Source: a virus. Taken from it: DNA of 56,488 bases. The DNA lies in IMG/VR virus record IMGVR_UViG_3300044701_000673, positions 1 to 56,488 of that record, one strand, 5' to 3'. A model generated the notes under the pieces. The model was not told the origin of the DNA. It worked only from the letters and a program-made list of their open reading frames with translations, and did not search any database. Made by a program: the position numbers and the translations under genes. Shown one piece after another: positions 8,601 through 15,609 of the stretch; the first letter of the stretch is position 1, and each line of letters opens with the position of its first letter.

Positions 8601-10184
8601 GCTGTCGAACGGGGAGCGCGTGATCGGGTTGCTATACATCACCGGCACTGGGCCGGGCTGATTAAGCCGATCCAAGACATCACGGCCAACGGCGCGCATT
8701 GTATCGCCAGCCGCCTGCGTCGTGGGCGATGCCCCGAGCAGGCTCTCCATCACCGCAGTCGCAGCTGGCGCGCCGACACGCTTGGCAATGGCTGCGGGGC
8801 CAGCAACGCCAGCAACGCCCGAGAGCATGTTGCCCAGTGCAGCAAGGCGATCATAGCCGCCCGCATCGGGGTCCATCAGATCGCGGCCCGCACGCATCGC
8901 GCCGCCGATCGCTTCGACTGGGTTGAAGGTCTGATTGATCAGCGCCAAGCGCTCGGGAATACCGACGCCGAGGTCCAGCATGCCGGGCCTCTGAGGTGCC
9001 ACCCGAGCGCGCGGCACGCCGCCCTGCCCCGCGAGGTCTTCTTCGTACAGACCCTGCATCTGCTGCGCCAACTGGCGCGCCATGTAGGCCTCCTCGTCTT
9101 CCTCGACAACGCCGCCCGGAGCATACTTCTGGGTCAACTCGGCAAGGCCGCCCTCGGCAAAGCCCTGAGCCATGTTGAGGATGTCGTAGCCCTCGCTGAT
9201 GCGGTCAAAGCCGCTGCCCCGATACTTCGGGTCATCAATGCGCCAGCGGATGAAGTTCTTGCCCAAGATGTCGTGGGCCGCGTCGGGGTCGATGTTGGGG
9301 TTGCCCAAGAACGTCTCGCGGGTTCTGGCGTAGCTGGGGTCGTTCTCCATCTCATCGCGCAGATACATTGCCTGCGCGTTGAGAGCCTCCTGACCGGGAA
9401 CGATGCGGCCCGCCGGGTCGATCAGCCCGCGATCAGCCATGAACGACATCAGGCGGTCGGCCCGGTCGCCCTGCCAGCTCAGCATGCCGACATTGGTCGC
9501 CTTGTTGGCTGCGTCGGTGTGCGAGCCGTACAGATACGCCGGATTGAAGCTGCCCTCGCGGTTGATCTCAGCCGTCAGCGCCTTGGCCTGAGCGTCCGAG
9601 AACCCGGCAGCCTTGAAGGAATCAAACACCATCTTGGCCGTCTTGGATCGATCGGGATTGGCATTGCCTCCCGCCTCGACGCGGGCAGCATGCGGCCTCG
9701 GCTCATCGGCGTAGGCCTCGTAAAGATCCTCCAAGCTTCCGGCTGCACCGCTGCGGCCCAGAGCGCGCACGGGGTCGAACTCCTGCGTGCCCGCATCTGC
9801 GGCCTTGCTCTGCAAAGTACGGATCAAATCCTGAAACGATTCCAGCAGCGAGAAGTCGGGCTTCTTGATGCCCTCGTACTTCTCGTCAAGTTCCTCAAGC
9901 CCCACAGCGCCCCCCGTCTTCCACTTAACTTTGTCCGCCCAGTAGGCCGGGCTCGACTTGCCCTTGGCGATGTTCTTTGCGTGGCGAGCCTTGAACGAGG
10001 CGCGCTTTTGCTTCATGGCGTCCGACTCGCCCTCCTTGGGCTTGCCTGCCGTGCTGGCACCCTGCTCACCAAAGCGGATGATTTTTTCCTTGCCATCAAC
10101 GCGCGTCTTGACCACGTGCGACTTGGTCGGGTGGTCGGGCGTGCGGCGCGGCTTGTCGAGCGGCAGGCTGTCTTTGTCGATCAT
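5625..10184 (-). CDS. Giant polyvalent virion protein: lysozyme-, GNAT- and ADP-ribosyltransferase-like domains
   Basis: A 1519-residue multidomain protein between terminase and portal. Residues ~165-340 look like a tail-lysozyme domain (ALTAEINREGSFNP, VGMLSWQGDRADRL). Residues ~910-1025 resemble a GNAT acyltransferase (VLDAFAVPS, LPQYYKKFGFEEVGR). Residues ~1300-1440 resemble phage polyvalent ADP-ribosyltransferases (DVYHWSRSPDDFSEFD, then GPHVGTPQAAEARY). A linker module of ~135 residues (PVEAIGGAMRAG, LAALGNMLSGVAGVAGPAA) occurs twice, at ~341-490 and ~1152-1285. The short motif Y/F-A-x-GG-x-V occurs three times, with a related GGAV elsewhere. The start is ATGA-coupled to the upstream gene with AGGA seven bases away. 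Probably packaged and ejected into the host; enzymatic roles are inferred. Residues ~1050-1115 are low-complexity and overlap a second frame. Confidence 0.75.
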   Translation of the reverse strand: MIDKDSLPLDKPRRTPDHPTKSHVVKTRVDGKEKIIRFGEQGASTAGKPKEGESDAMKQKRASFKARHAKNIAKGKSSPAYWADKVKWKTGGAVGLEELDEKYEGIKKPDFSLLESFQDLIRTLQSKAADAGTQEFDPVRALGRSGAAGSLEDLYEAYADEPRPHAARVEAGGNANPDRSKTAKMVFDSFKAAGFSDAQAKALTAEINREGSFNPAYLYGSHTDAANKATNVGMLSWQGDRADRLMSFMADRGLIDPAGRIVPGQEALNAQAMYLRDEMENDPSYARTRETFLGNPNIDPDAAHDILGKNFIRWRIDDPKYRGSGFDRISEGYDILNMAQGFAEGGLAELTQKYAPGGVVEEDEEAYMARQLAQQMQGLYEEDLAGQGGVPRARVAPQRPGMLDLGVGIPERLALINQTFNPVEAIGGAMRAGRDLMDPDAGGYDRLAALGNMLSGVAGVAGPAAIAKRVGAPAATAVMESLLGASPTTQAAGDTMRAVGRDVLDRLNQPGPVPVMYSNPITRSPFDSARADQEAPLAPIPRITPKDILDARIIPTVADLTRTGGYYTGIDASKIDVPEPMMGGPGYPLLKSSQDAGLAWAVQGKHVGSKKAGSGADLIAVTAMNPTSHQSNISFINSLIKTTEAYARDQRLPRDVLQELDTRVRMSAAGGDPALSRLERFPGFESPNIQEFINNASFQERSRIADIIGSKGMQEQGLPNINRLLQETVDPRYAGANPRDTLLFIEPDFSAPPVDLLAEGLPVHPSYRYGIRGRVFGALDQNISTFEMFPDFWGEKNIRAFGPEFNKGGRRAFDLQLPIQEVTGKQVEDLERLLQTRSNQYPVESAMRLSPIDTRIITNSLLNKWKPTTKAVNAGGASPQAFVDAINNNKYKPALTNYTADDIKRGAKTGDLTVYQLGDDDVFFGVDAKPDYSWAGVEMMPDDKALVGVVSNAPGSKGTAAPSVMAKAIEDGVTVLDAFAVPSKRFPDGFLPQYYKKFGFEEVGRVPFDRDMYIADHGEQAFKDLLAAWKSDGWDESMGMPPVIVMRWSGSNADRTATAAGIRGAGAPSHRAAPEGIIPEAEGSVGRGGERLVSPEAPGVGRGASGGTGAGDGLRLAPGTGEPAKGLLGLTPQQLRNRGIPEADIQEIMKLRASSLDDLDQKYAEGGAVNSDDELQRAILLRDLDMMAQERSPNAVPAQDPSLMNVGGIGDRLALVNKYLNPVEAIGGAMRAGSRLTSADASGYDRLAALGDMLSGVAGVAGPAAVAKRVGTPAAAAVMEGLTGGAPAANAAPFGKDWSDVYHWSRSPDDFSEFDLNQSKSAMSQLGPHVGTPQAAEARYMGFAKPEGVPPALGFTLPMKADLSKPFLNPVTGKPWTEMDLEMFISAVSDANNMDRRLAAPFMRERLAKEGYTSIPYMNDVEDAGSVSHIMLADRPTGSDAVLRSRFAKFDPAMRASKNISAGAAVGAAGLGASQYDPDAIETRASKAGKNEFAAGGAVKYDPSAVNRIINQLREVNRG
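6740..7030 (-). CDS. Candidate nested gene in another frame of the giant virion gene
   Basis: A 96-residue frame wholly inside 5625-10184 but in a different frame of the same strand. It starts MQTEQPRRQAF with GGAG eight bases before the ATG at 7030. The product looks like a normal helical soluble protein (VEQVRRVIGPHLKG, KDLLDAAVSDLYRLKR, DEELLGELELVTDF), whereas the giant frame in the same stretch reads as Gly/Ala/Arg/Pro-rich low complexity, as an out-of-frame reading of GC-rich coding DNA would. It is either an overlapping gene or the remnant of an inserted domain captured by frame change. No family recognised. Confidence 0.5.
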   Translation of the reverse strand: MQTEQPRRQAFVEQVRRVIGPHLKGLSQRQKDLLDAAVSDLYRLKRPVSDEELLGELELVTDFVSPRGQESLQKAYWDLRLNNSETEASQRQTSKR

Positions 10185-10348
10185 TTCTTCCTCGCAGCTC
10201 GCATGTTGTCGACGAGGTTCGGATAGGGGCGGCCCGCAGCCTCGGCCATGCGCTTGGCGCTGTCTTTCTTCTTATCCGAGAGGGGCTTGCTCTCGCCGAG
10301 ATCCTTGGGGCGCTTCTTGTCCCAGACGGGCTTAGGTTTAGACGGCAT
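10181..10348 (-). CDS. Small Lys-rich protein
   Basis: A 55-residue basic protein (MPSKPKPVWDKKRPKD ... NMRAARKK). The ATG at 10348 is chosen over a start 16 codons upstream because AAGGGA lies about eight to ten bases before it. It overlaps the terminase end by 11 bases and the giant gene's ATGA at its own end, so it is translated within the terminase-portal operon. The many Lys and Arg residues suggest nucleic-acid or capsid contact, but nothing more can be said. Confidence 0.6.
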   Translation of the reverse strand: MPSKPKPVWDKKRPKDLGESKPLSDKKKDSAKRMAEAAGRPYPNLVDNMRAARKK

Positions 10349-11909
10349 AAGGATTTCCCTTCTCGCGCTTGTATTGCTTGGGCTCGTCCCGGTCACGAGC
10401 TTGCGGCAGTTCGAACCATCCGTCGTTCTTCAGGTAGATGATCGCCTGAGTGAACGTGTCCACATAATCGTCATGGTCGGCCACCGGGAATTTGCTCAGT
10501 TGCTTCATGAAAGGCTGCGCCCAACTCACAGCCTGCCCACGGTTCTTCCCGCTCTCCGGCACCCACAACAAACCCAGCTCCAAGGTCGGCGCGGCTTGAT
10601 GCGCGCGGCTGACCTTGTCCGCCATGCCCGGATTATACCCGACCGCAGGCACTTTCGCTAGGCGCAAATCTTGCAGCAGGGACTGCCCGCTGGCCTTGGC
10701 TTCGACCAAGATGCGATCGGGCCTGCGTGCGCGCCTGATGCCGTCCTTGACGCTGGTGCCGCCGTACTCTGTGCCCCAGTCCTTGATCGCCCGGTTGCGC
10801 AGGTCAGGGTAAGACAGATGCTCATCCCACGCATCTATGAGCATGGCGTTGCGCTCGTTGTTGTGCGTGAAGATCGCCCAGACCGAGCAGGCTGTGGGGT
10901 CGCCCGTGGTCTTCTCGGTGAAGGCGCAGTCGTAGGACTGCAGGATGTATTCGAACTGCGGCAGCGCCTTGTCAGACGGCCAGAGCTCAAAGTAGTCCGT
11001 CTTGAGGATGCCGCCGCCGGTCGGGGTCGGATCTTGCTGCAGCTGGCCAGCCGTGCCGTACTCGCCGAGGAGCTGCTTGAGGGTGGTGATCTCTTTCTCG
11101 CCGAAGCGCTCCGGGCAGATCAGCTCGCCGATCTTCTTGCGTGGATCGTACGGGCCGAGGATGGTCCGCCGAGCCGCGCCGTCCCATTCAGCCGGAATGC
11201 AGATGTGTTCCCACCCGCCGATGTCTTCGAGGATGTGGCCGCTGATGTCCTTCTCATGCAGGCGCTGCATGACAGTGACCATGGCGTCGGTCTTCGGGTT
11301 GTTCAGTCGGGTCGACCACACCTGATCGAACCACTCCAGCGCCGACTCTCGCATGGCCTCTGACTGGGCATCCTGCGCGCCATGCGGGTCGTCAAGGATC
11401 AGGCGCGAGCCGCCTTCACCCGTTGCCGTGCCGCCGACCGAGGTGGCGATGCGGTAGCCTGTCTGATCGTTCTCGAAGCGCTGCTTGGCGTTCTGGTCGC
11501 CTGCCAGCCTGAACATGTGGCCCCAGCGCTCCTGATACCACGGCGACTGCACAAGGCGCCGAGCCTTCAAGTTGTCGCGGATCGACAGGTTGCCCGAGTA
11601 GGACGCGCAAAGGAACTTCTGTGCCGGATCGGTGAGCCACTCCCACATGGGCCACATGACGCTGACGATGGTTGACTTGGAGTGACGGGGCGGGATGTTG
11701 ACCAGCAGGCGGTGGATCTCGCCTGCGCTGACAGCCTCAAGATGCTCGCAGATCGCCTCGATGTGCCACGAGGGAATGAACGGGACGCCGGGCTCAACCA
11801 CATGCCACGCTTGGCGAACGAACTCGTAAAGCGATGCTGACGCCGCCCTGCGCTCCTGCTCCTTGCGGATGAGGTCCAGCATGACCTCGGGGCTGAGCTG
11901 AGCGTTCAT
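10338..11909 (-). CDS. terL: Terminase large subunit
   Basis: A 523-residue ATPase-nuclease that drives DNA into the prohead. The N-terminal ATPase has a Walker A-like NIPPRHSKST (71-80), Walker B ILDDPH (171-176) and a coupling-type VTVMQRLHEKD segment. The C-terminal RNase H-like nuclease half shows acidic residues in QSYDCAFTEKT (~335-345) and ILVEAKASGQSLLQDL. This arrangement matches the large terminase group with a Terminase_6-type C-terminal domain. It starts with an ATGA overlap after the small subunit and is followed by the portal block. Confidence 0.93.
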   Translation of the reverse strand: MNAQLSPEVMLDLIRKEQERRAASASLYEFVRQAWHVVEPGVPFIPSWHIEAICEHLEAVSAGEIHRLLVNIPPRHSKSTIVSVMWPMWEWLTDPAQKFLCASYSGNLSIRDNLKARRLVQSPWYQERWGHMFRLAGDQNAKQRFENDQTGYRIATSVGGTATGEGGSRLILDDPHGAQDAQSEAMRESALEWFDQVWSTRLNNPKTDAMVTVMQRLHEKDISGHILEDIGGWEHICIPAEWDGAARRTILGPYDPRKKIGELICPERFGEKEITTLKQLLGEYGTAGQLQQDPTPTGGGILKTDYFELWPSDKALPQFEYILQSYDCAFTEKTTGDPTACSVWAIFTHNNERNAMLIDAWDEHLSYPDLRNRAIKDWGTEYGGTSVKDGIRRARRPDRILVEAKASGQSLLQDLRLAKVPAVGYNPGMADKVSRAHQAAPTLELGLLWVPESGKNRGQAVSWAQPFMKQLSKFPVADHDDYVDTFTQAIIYLKNDGWFELPQARDRDEPKQYKREKGNPYAV

Positions 11910-12343
11910 TGCTCTTTGGGTTGGGCCTGAGCTTTAGCCATGAGTTTGGCCATAGCCGCAAGTTCGGTGTCGGTGAGGTTCTTGAGGTTCAAGGCCTGCG
12001 GCGTCATGGAGCCGTCGGAGGAGGTGAGGTCAACGTCCTGCTTCTCGCGCCAATCGCTCGGGAAGCGGTTTTTCATGTTGAAGATGTAGCTGGTCGCATT
12101 GAAACCGGGAACTGAGCCGAAGGTTGCCAGCTTGCCCTGACGCTCCCACCAGACCTGCGCGCGCTGCAGTCCGCGCTTTACGGCGCTGAAAAATTCAGGA
12201 TGTTCGTCCATCCAGTTTGTAATTGTTGCCCTATCAACATCACATGCTTCGGCCATTCCTGCGAGGGTTTCACCTTCTTCGCCTGCGGCTATGACGATGT
12301 CGCACATCGAGGGGTCGTATTTCGTAGGCCGTCCGGCTGGCAT
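11906..12343 (-). CDS. terS: Terminase small subunit
   Basis: A 145-residue protein with an N-terminal helix-turn-helix (GRPTKYDPSMCDIVI, then TLAGMAEACDVDRATITNWM) for recognising the packaging site and a helical oligomerisation and terL-binding tail. Size, fold and the ATGA overlap with terL support the call. A -10 type TATAAT lies about 45 bases upstream of the ATG, and GAGGGA acts as ribosome site. Confidence 0.85.
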   Translation of the reverse strand: MPAGRPTKYDPSMCDIVIAAGEEGETLAGMAEACDVDRATITNWMDEHPEFFSAVKRGLQRAQVWWERQGKLATFGSVPGFNATSYIFNMKNRFPSDWREKQDVDLTSSDGSMTPQALNLKNLTDTELAAMAKLMAKAQAQPKEQ

Positions 12344-12362
12344 GCTTCCCTCGCTCTGTCGT

Positions 12363-12551
12363 TCACGGTGCGGATTGGTTGGCGGCCATTATACGCTCAG
12401 TGCTGACGAAAAGGAAGCCCGAGCGTTTTGATCCTAAAATACGTTTTGCTTCTTGCCTCGTCACGCCCAACTTGCGGGCTGCGTCTGAAACGCTGACGTA
12501 TTTGCCGATCGGTCGCGGCTTGCTGCCGTTGGGATGATACGGGCTGGTCAT
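12363..12551 (-). CDS. Small HTH-like DNA-binding protein
   Basis: A 62-residue protein with a predicted helix-turn-helix (YVSVSDAARKLGVTRQEAKRILGSK). It starts with an ATGA overlap after the transporter gene and ends 19 bases before the small terminase. It could regulate the terminase promoter that lies inside it or act as an excisionase-like factor; nothing else marks its target. Confidence 0.55.
   Translation of the reverse strand: MTSPYHPNGSKPRPIGKYVSVSDAARKLGVTRQEAKRILGSKRSGFLFVSTERIMAANQSAP
12388..12393 (-). promoter_or_regulatory. -10 element upstream of terminase genes
   Basis: TATAAT on the minus strand about 45 bases before the terS start, inside the end of the small HTH gene. The -35 region at 17-bp spacing (TTCCTT) is poor, so an activator or weak promoter is likely. 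The same TATAAT with a GC-rich flank occurs before 18304, 35957 and 52624. Confidence 0.4.
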
Positions 12552-13066
12552 CCTGTTTTTCTGAACCTAATCGCCATCAGGATGATTGCCGCAACAACTG
12601 TCATCCACAGTTTCCCCGCAATCTGGCCGGCGATGAAGTCAAAAGATCCAAAAGCCAGCCACAAGAACACGGCGCTATCTATCGCCGCTCCCACCACGCC
12701 TGATGCGATAACAGCCAGAACCAGACGCTTGCGATGGAGGGGAGCATATACGGCGAGGTCAGCCAACTCTGAGAGAAGAAACGCGGCAACCGATGCCACG
12801 ACAAGCGCAGGCGGTGAGAACTGGAAAGACAGGACGGCACCGAACAAGATGGCGGCGATTGCCCATTGCCATCCCAGCAGGCGATGCACGGCATCACGCA
12901 GGACTAAGGCCGCGCCAATCATCAGCACGCCAGAAGGGGCCATGAGGCCAAACCCTACTGGAATCAGGCAAGGTCCGTCTGGGATGCACTGGCCGACGTT
13001 GCCAATCATCCAGTTTGCTGTTGGTATTGTTGCTGCATATGCAGCCAAAGCGATGTATCCGTTCAT
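12548..13066 (-). CDS. YhhQ/VUT-family queuosine precursor (preQ0) transporter
   Basis: A 172-residue integral membrane protein with about six hydrophobic segments. Features of the VUT/YhhQ family (formerly DUF165) are visible: SELADLAVYAPLHRKR, then ASGVVGAAIDSAVFLWLAF and a closing GQIAGKLWMT segment. Family members import preQ0, a 7-deazaguanine precursor. The start is the ATG at 13066, which overlaps the stop of the TGT-like gene (ATGA); the longer frame from 13114 lies inside that gene. Direct coupling to a TGT/DpdA-like enzyme suggests the imported base is used for phage DNA or host tRNA modification. Confidence 0.78.
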   Translation of the reverse strand: MNGYIALAAYAATIPTANWMIGNVGQCIPDGPCLIPVGFGLMAPSGVLMIGAALVLRDAVHRLLGWQWAIAAILFGAVLSFQFSPPALVVASVAAFLLSELADLAVYAPLHRKRLVLAVIASGVVGAAIDSAVFLWLAFGSFDFIAGQIAGKLWMTVVAAIILMAIRFRKTG

Positions 13067-13743
13067 ACATGGAGATCCATTTGTTGAGGGCGAGTTTCCC
13101 AGCGCGCTGGGCATTGTGCGCCATCCCAGCGGTCAGCCATCTTGCGAGGTGTCTGATGCGGGAGATGGTGGTTTCGTGCGAGGTCGGTACTGTCCACTGA
13201 GCCGAATGGGTATTGCTTTCCAGATAACTGCATTCCGCGAAGCATGTGAAGCCACGGCATGCGTTTGTGGCGCGAGGCAAGTTCATTGAAGGCTTCATCC
13301 ATGCGGCGACACCAAGCGTCAGACAGCACGATTGCATATTCTGCTGTTGATCCCACGCAGACGCGAGGCCACTCGTCACAGAGTTGAAGGAGCCGATAGA
13401 TTGGCTCGTCCATATGCCAAACGGGCGCGCCCTTATGGCCATGAGGCCACTCCCGCAAAAGCGCATCTTGTTCCTGAGTTCCGGCGTCAATGACATCAGG
13501 GATCACGGCCCATGTGGTTGGGTAGTCAAGCCATTGATCGCACCACTGATAATACCCGTTCCAATTGGTCTGCTTTCCAGATTTCCAAGCTGAGAACGCG
13601 CCGTTATCCAACATCACAGACTGACCGATCATGTGAACCCGTGCGACATCCTGCGGCGCTGCATGTGAGACGCAGAAGCATCTGCCAGCAAGTTCCATTA
13701 TGGCTGAGATTGGCGTTATTGGCGTGCCGTGATAATGAATCAT
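13063..13743 (-). CDS. TGT-superfamily transglycosylase, DpdA-like (7-deazaguanine DNA modification)
   Basis: A 226-residue protein that looks like a compact TIM-barrel of the tRNA-guanine transglycosylase superfamily. Landmarks are SVMLDNGAFSAW (D46), WAVIPDVIDAG (D83), PVWHMDEP, a glycine turn RVCVGS and PFGSVDSTDLARNH (D184). DpdA enzymes swap guanine in DNA for preQ0-type bases; several phages use them to evade restriction. The start at 13743 shares bases with the upstream stop (ATGA); AAGAG is a weak ribosome site. Pairing with a preQ0 transporter is the main support for the DNA-modification reading. No zinc-binding Cys cluster of classical TGT is seen. A tRNA target cannot be excluded. 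Confidence 0.62.
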   Translation of the reverse strand: MIHYHGTPITPISAIMELAGRCFCVSHAAPQDVARVHMIGQSVMLDNGAFSAWKSGKQTNWNGYYQWCDQWLDYPTTWAVIPDVIDAGTQEQDALLREWPHGHKGAPVWHMDEPIYRLLQLCDEWPRVCVGSTAEYAIVLSDAWCRRMDEAFNELASRHKRMPWLHMLRGMQLSGKQYPFGSVDSTDLARNHHLPHQTPRKMADRWDGAQCPARWETRPQQMDLHV

Positions 13744-13961
13744 CTCTTCACCGCGATGTATTCGAAGAGGCCGAAACCTGCCCGCCTGCAAAACAGGAAA
13801 CACAGCTTTTCAGATTCCGCTTTGGCAGCCGCGTAGCGATGCAGGCCGCCGCAGCACTGTCCGACATGGTAAACGATGCGGTCACCCTTCTGCGCCTCTC
13901 CCAGCGCGCGGTAGAGGGCATCCTGCTTGGTGTCGCCGGTGATGTATATCGTGTTGCTCAT
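13740..13961 (-). CDS. Small protein coupled to the DpdA-like gene
   Basis: A 73-residue protein (MSNTIYITGDTKQDAL) with CCGGLHRYAAAKAESEK and an aromatic tail. Both ends overlap neighbours by four bases (ATGA), so it is made with the TGT-like enzyme. The nearby Cys pairs (QCCGG, CFLFC) could bind a metal. It may be an accessory or specificity subunit, inferred only from coupling. Confidence 0.55.
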   Translation of the reverse strand: MSNTIYITGDTKQDALYRALGEAQKGDRIVYHVGQCCGGLHRYAAAKAESEKLCFLFCRRAGFGLFEYIAVKR

Positions 13962-14542
13962 TCAATCACCCCGTCGCTGAGAAAGTCGATGTCATCTTCC
14001 AGATCGGCCTTCGGTCGGCGGACAGCTTTGACCTCGGCTCCGGGGAAGGCCAGCTTCACCGCGTTGACCAGCCCGTTGCGATGCTCATGCAATGCGACAG
14101 CAACTTCCCTCATGCTGTGGATCGCGATGCCGGGTCGCTTGGCGTAAGCTGCTGGCCACTCCCTGCCGTCTTCGATGATGCCGTAGACGGTGCCCTCGTA
14201 CTCATGCTCCCAGATCATCGGGTCGGAGATCGGCCTGCCCAGAGCGACCGCCTCGGCATCCATAGCGTTCAACCCACGGATGCATATCTCGACCCAGAAC
14301 TTTGTCTTGTCGGCGTCCTGCGCGTCAATGGCTGCATTCAGTCCAGCCATCGCCTTTCCCCACCTCGCCGCGCTGTCGGGCGACACCAGCTCGGGCAGTC
14401 GGTCGATGCCCCAGCGTTTGTCCATCTCATTCGACGCCCCGTCGAGTGGAGCCAGCGCGCTGTCGCATTTAATTTCAGCCGCCGTCGCCTGCTTGAACAG
14501 AACCCGGTCATCTTTCTTCTGGCGTTTCGGTCTCTGAGCCAT
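13958..14542 (-). CDS. Conserved phage protein of unknown function, first gene of the DpdA cassette
   Basis: A 194-residue soluble protein with a basic start (MAQRPKRQKKDDR) and conserved-looking segments WGKAMAGLNAAIDA, FWVEICIRGLNAMDAEA and MIWEHEYEGTVYGI. The ATG at 14542 is chosen over one nine codons upstream because GAGG lies about eleven bases before it. It follows the repeat/hairpin region and opens the ATGA-coupled run to the TGT-like enzyme and transporter. No motif reveals its role. Confidence 0.55.
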   Translation of the reverse strand: MAQRPKRQKKDDRVLFKQATAAEIKCDSALAPLDGASNEMDKRWGIDRLPELVSPDSAARWGKAMAGLNAAIDAQDADKTKFWVEICIRGLNAMDAEAVALGRPISDPMIWEHEYEGTVYGIIEDGREWPAAYAKRPGIAIHSMREVAVALHEHRNGLVNAVKLAFPGAEVKAVRRPKADLEDDIDFLSDGVIE

Positions 14543-14580
14543 CGTGCCTGTCCTCGTTGCCTGTCTCATCAGTTAACCTT

Positions 14581-14719
14581 CCTCACCTTTTCCTCACCTC
14601 AGGTCACAAAACCATCCACCTCCTCACCCCTACACCCCCTTTAGGGGGTGGGGGTGAGGAGGAAGGATGTTTTCCTCACCTTTCCTCACCTTTTCCTCAC
14701 CTTTGGCTTCAAGGTGAGG
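14581..14719. repeat. Iteron-like CCTCACC/GGTGAGG array
   Basis: Eight copies of a heptamer lie in a 160-base non-coding stretch: CCTCACC at 14581, 14592, 14622, 14674, 14684 and 14695, and its inverse GGTGAGG at 14653 and 14713. Neighbouring direct copies are 10-11 bases apart, one helical turn, as expected for cooperative binding of one protein face. The stretch has no credible gene. A replication origin, a packaging site near terminase, or an operator for the flanking genes are possible; the sequence alone does not decide. Confidence 0.6.
14619..14662. repeat. Large inverted repeat (hairpin/cruciform)
   Basis: A perfect 12-base outer stem (14619-14630 with 14651-14662) and a 7-base inner stem (14633-14639 with 14644-14650) with a four-base loop and a two-base bulge, in the centre of the heptamer array. 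No U-run follows on either strand, so it is not a standard terminator. Its arms contain one direct and one inverted copy of the heptamer. Confidence 0.65.
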
Positions 14720-14730
14720 TGACATTTTTA

Positions 14731-15360
14731 TCACAGTTCACCCTGCATTTCCTCGTCGCAGTCACCACAAATGATCCTTGTTCCGACCTTCGCCCACGCC
14801 TTTGCGCCGCAGCATGAGCATGTGAATTTGACCTTGGAAAGGTCTTTCTTCTTCTCGGCTGCGGGGCGCGGCTGGGTGAAGTAGGGCAGCGAGAATCCAT
14901 CGGCAATGAGCTTGTGCATGGACGTCTCGAAGGCACCGCCAGCCTCAACGTAATGGGTCATCTGGCGGCCCGTCTGCTTGCCTCCCGGCTCGCCCGTGTT
15001 GCTGGGGATGAGGCCCACCCGCTCCATAAGCTTTACCCACTCCCGGTTGTGGTTGCCCTTGCTTCCGGGGGTGCCGTATTCCTGCTGCTCAAGGTGCGTC
15101 ATCTCGTGAACGAGGGTCGACAGGACGGCGTCCAGAGTGCGGTCCATGGTGTCGGGATTGAGGGCGATCTCGTGGGTGGGATCGCTGTCTTCGCGGTGCT
15201 TGAACTGCTCGGCCCAGAAGTAGCCGTGTGCCTTGCGCTTGCGGGTCAGGGTGAAGAGAACAGACGGCAGGCGGTGGTCGAACAGTTCCTTGTTGAAGTG
15301 GTTGAAGGCCTTGTCGAGGTTCTCGTAGGTCTCGGCGGTGGGGGTCTGGTAGTTGGTCAT
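14731..15360 (-). CDS. SprT-like zinc metalloprotease
   Basis: A 209-residue SprT-family protein. The catalytic helix has HEMTH (H85, E86, H89) with a third ligand probably in the NHNREW segment; a C-terminal zinc ribbon has CSCC and CGDC Cys pairs. The family (SprT/Spartan) is linked to breakdown of DNA-bound or cross-linked proteins. The ATG at 15360 overlaps the upstream stop (TGATG). Its place beside the repeat array and replication genes fits a role in DNA metabolism or host takeover, which is inference. Confidence 0.8.
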   Translation of the reverse strand: MTNYQTPTAETYENLDKAFNHFNKELFDHRLPSVLFTLTRKRKAHGYFWAEQFKHREDSDPTHEIALNPDTMDRTLDAVLSTLVHEMTHLEQQEYGTPGSKGNHNREWVKLMERVGLIPSNTGEPGGKQTGRQMTHYVEAGGAFETSMHKLIADGFSLPYFTQPRPAAEKKKDLSKVKFTCSCCGAKAWAKVGTRIICGDCDEEMQGEL

Positions 15361-15542
15361 CACAGCTTCTCCCATGCTGATTTATGTTTCCCGCCCTGCC
15401 AGCCGTGGCCAGATGACGTATCGCTCATGCGCACGGTGGCCCAGCCATGCTCGTTCCACTCGGTCAGGCGCTCGTAGGTGGCGACGCCGGGGTGACCCCA
15501 GCTATCGCGCGTTTCGGTGGTTTTGGTTTCAATGACGGTCAT
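15360..15542 (-). CDS. Small protein of unknown function
   Basis: A 60-residue protein (MTVIETKTTETRDSWG) with AAGGAG about ten bases before the ATG at 15542; an upstream in-frame start lies inside a hairpin and lacks such a site. It contains aromatic and Gly/His residues (GHGWQGGKHKSAWEKL). It is coupled to the SprT-like gene by a one-base overlap. Confidence 0.5.
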   Translation of the reverse strand: MTVIETKTTETRDSWGHPGVATYERLTEWNEHGWATVRMSDTSSGHGWQGGKHKSAWEKL

Positions 15543-15569
15543 GGTGGTTGCTCCTTGTTGCTGTGTTGG

Positions 15570-15609
15570 CCTTCGGGATGCCAGCCCCGCAGGGCTGGTC
15601 ACCGGAAGG
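15570..15609. other. Stable hairpin in leader of the 60-aa gene
   Basis: An inner 7-bp stem (CCAGCCC with GGGCTGG, four-base loop) is extended by a second stem CCTTC/GAAGG. It lies in the 89-base gap upstream of the gene starting at 15542. No U-run follows in either direction, so a leader structure, attenuator or RNA-stability element is more likely than a terminator. Confidence 0.45.

Noticed and set aside
8586-10226. 546-codon plus-strand frame opposite the giant virion gene
   Set aside because: An antisense shadow typical of GC-rich DNA, with His/Arg/Leu-rich composition and no family features.
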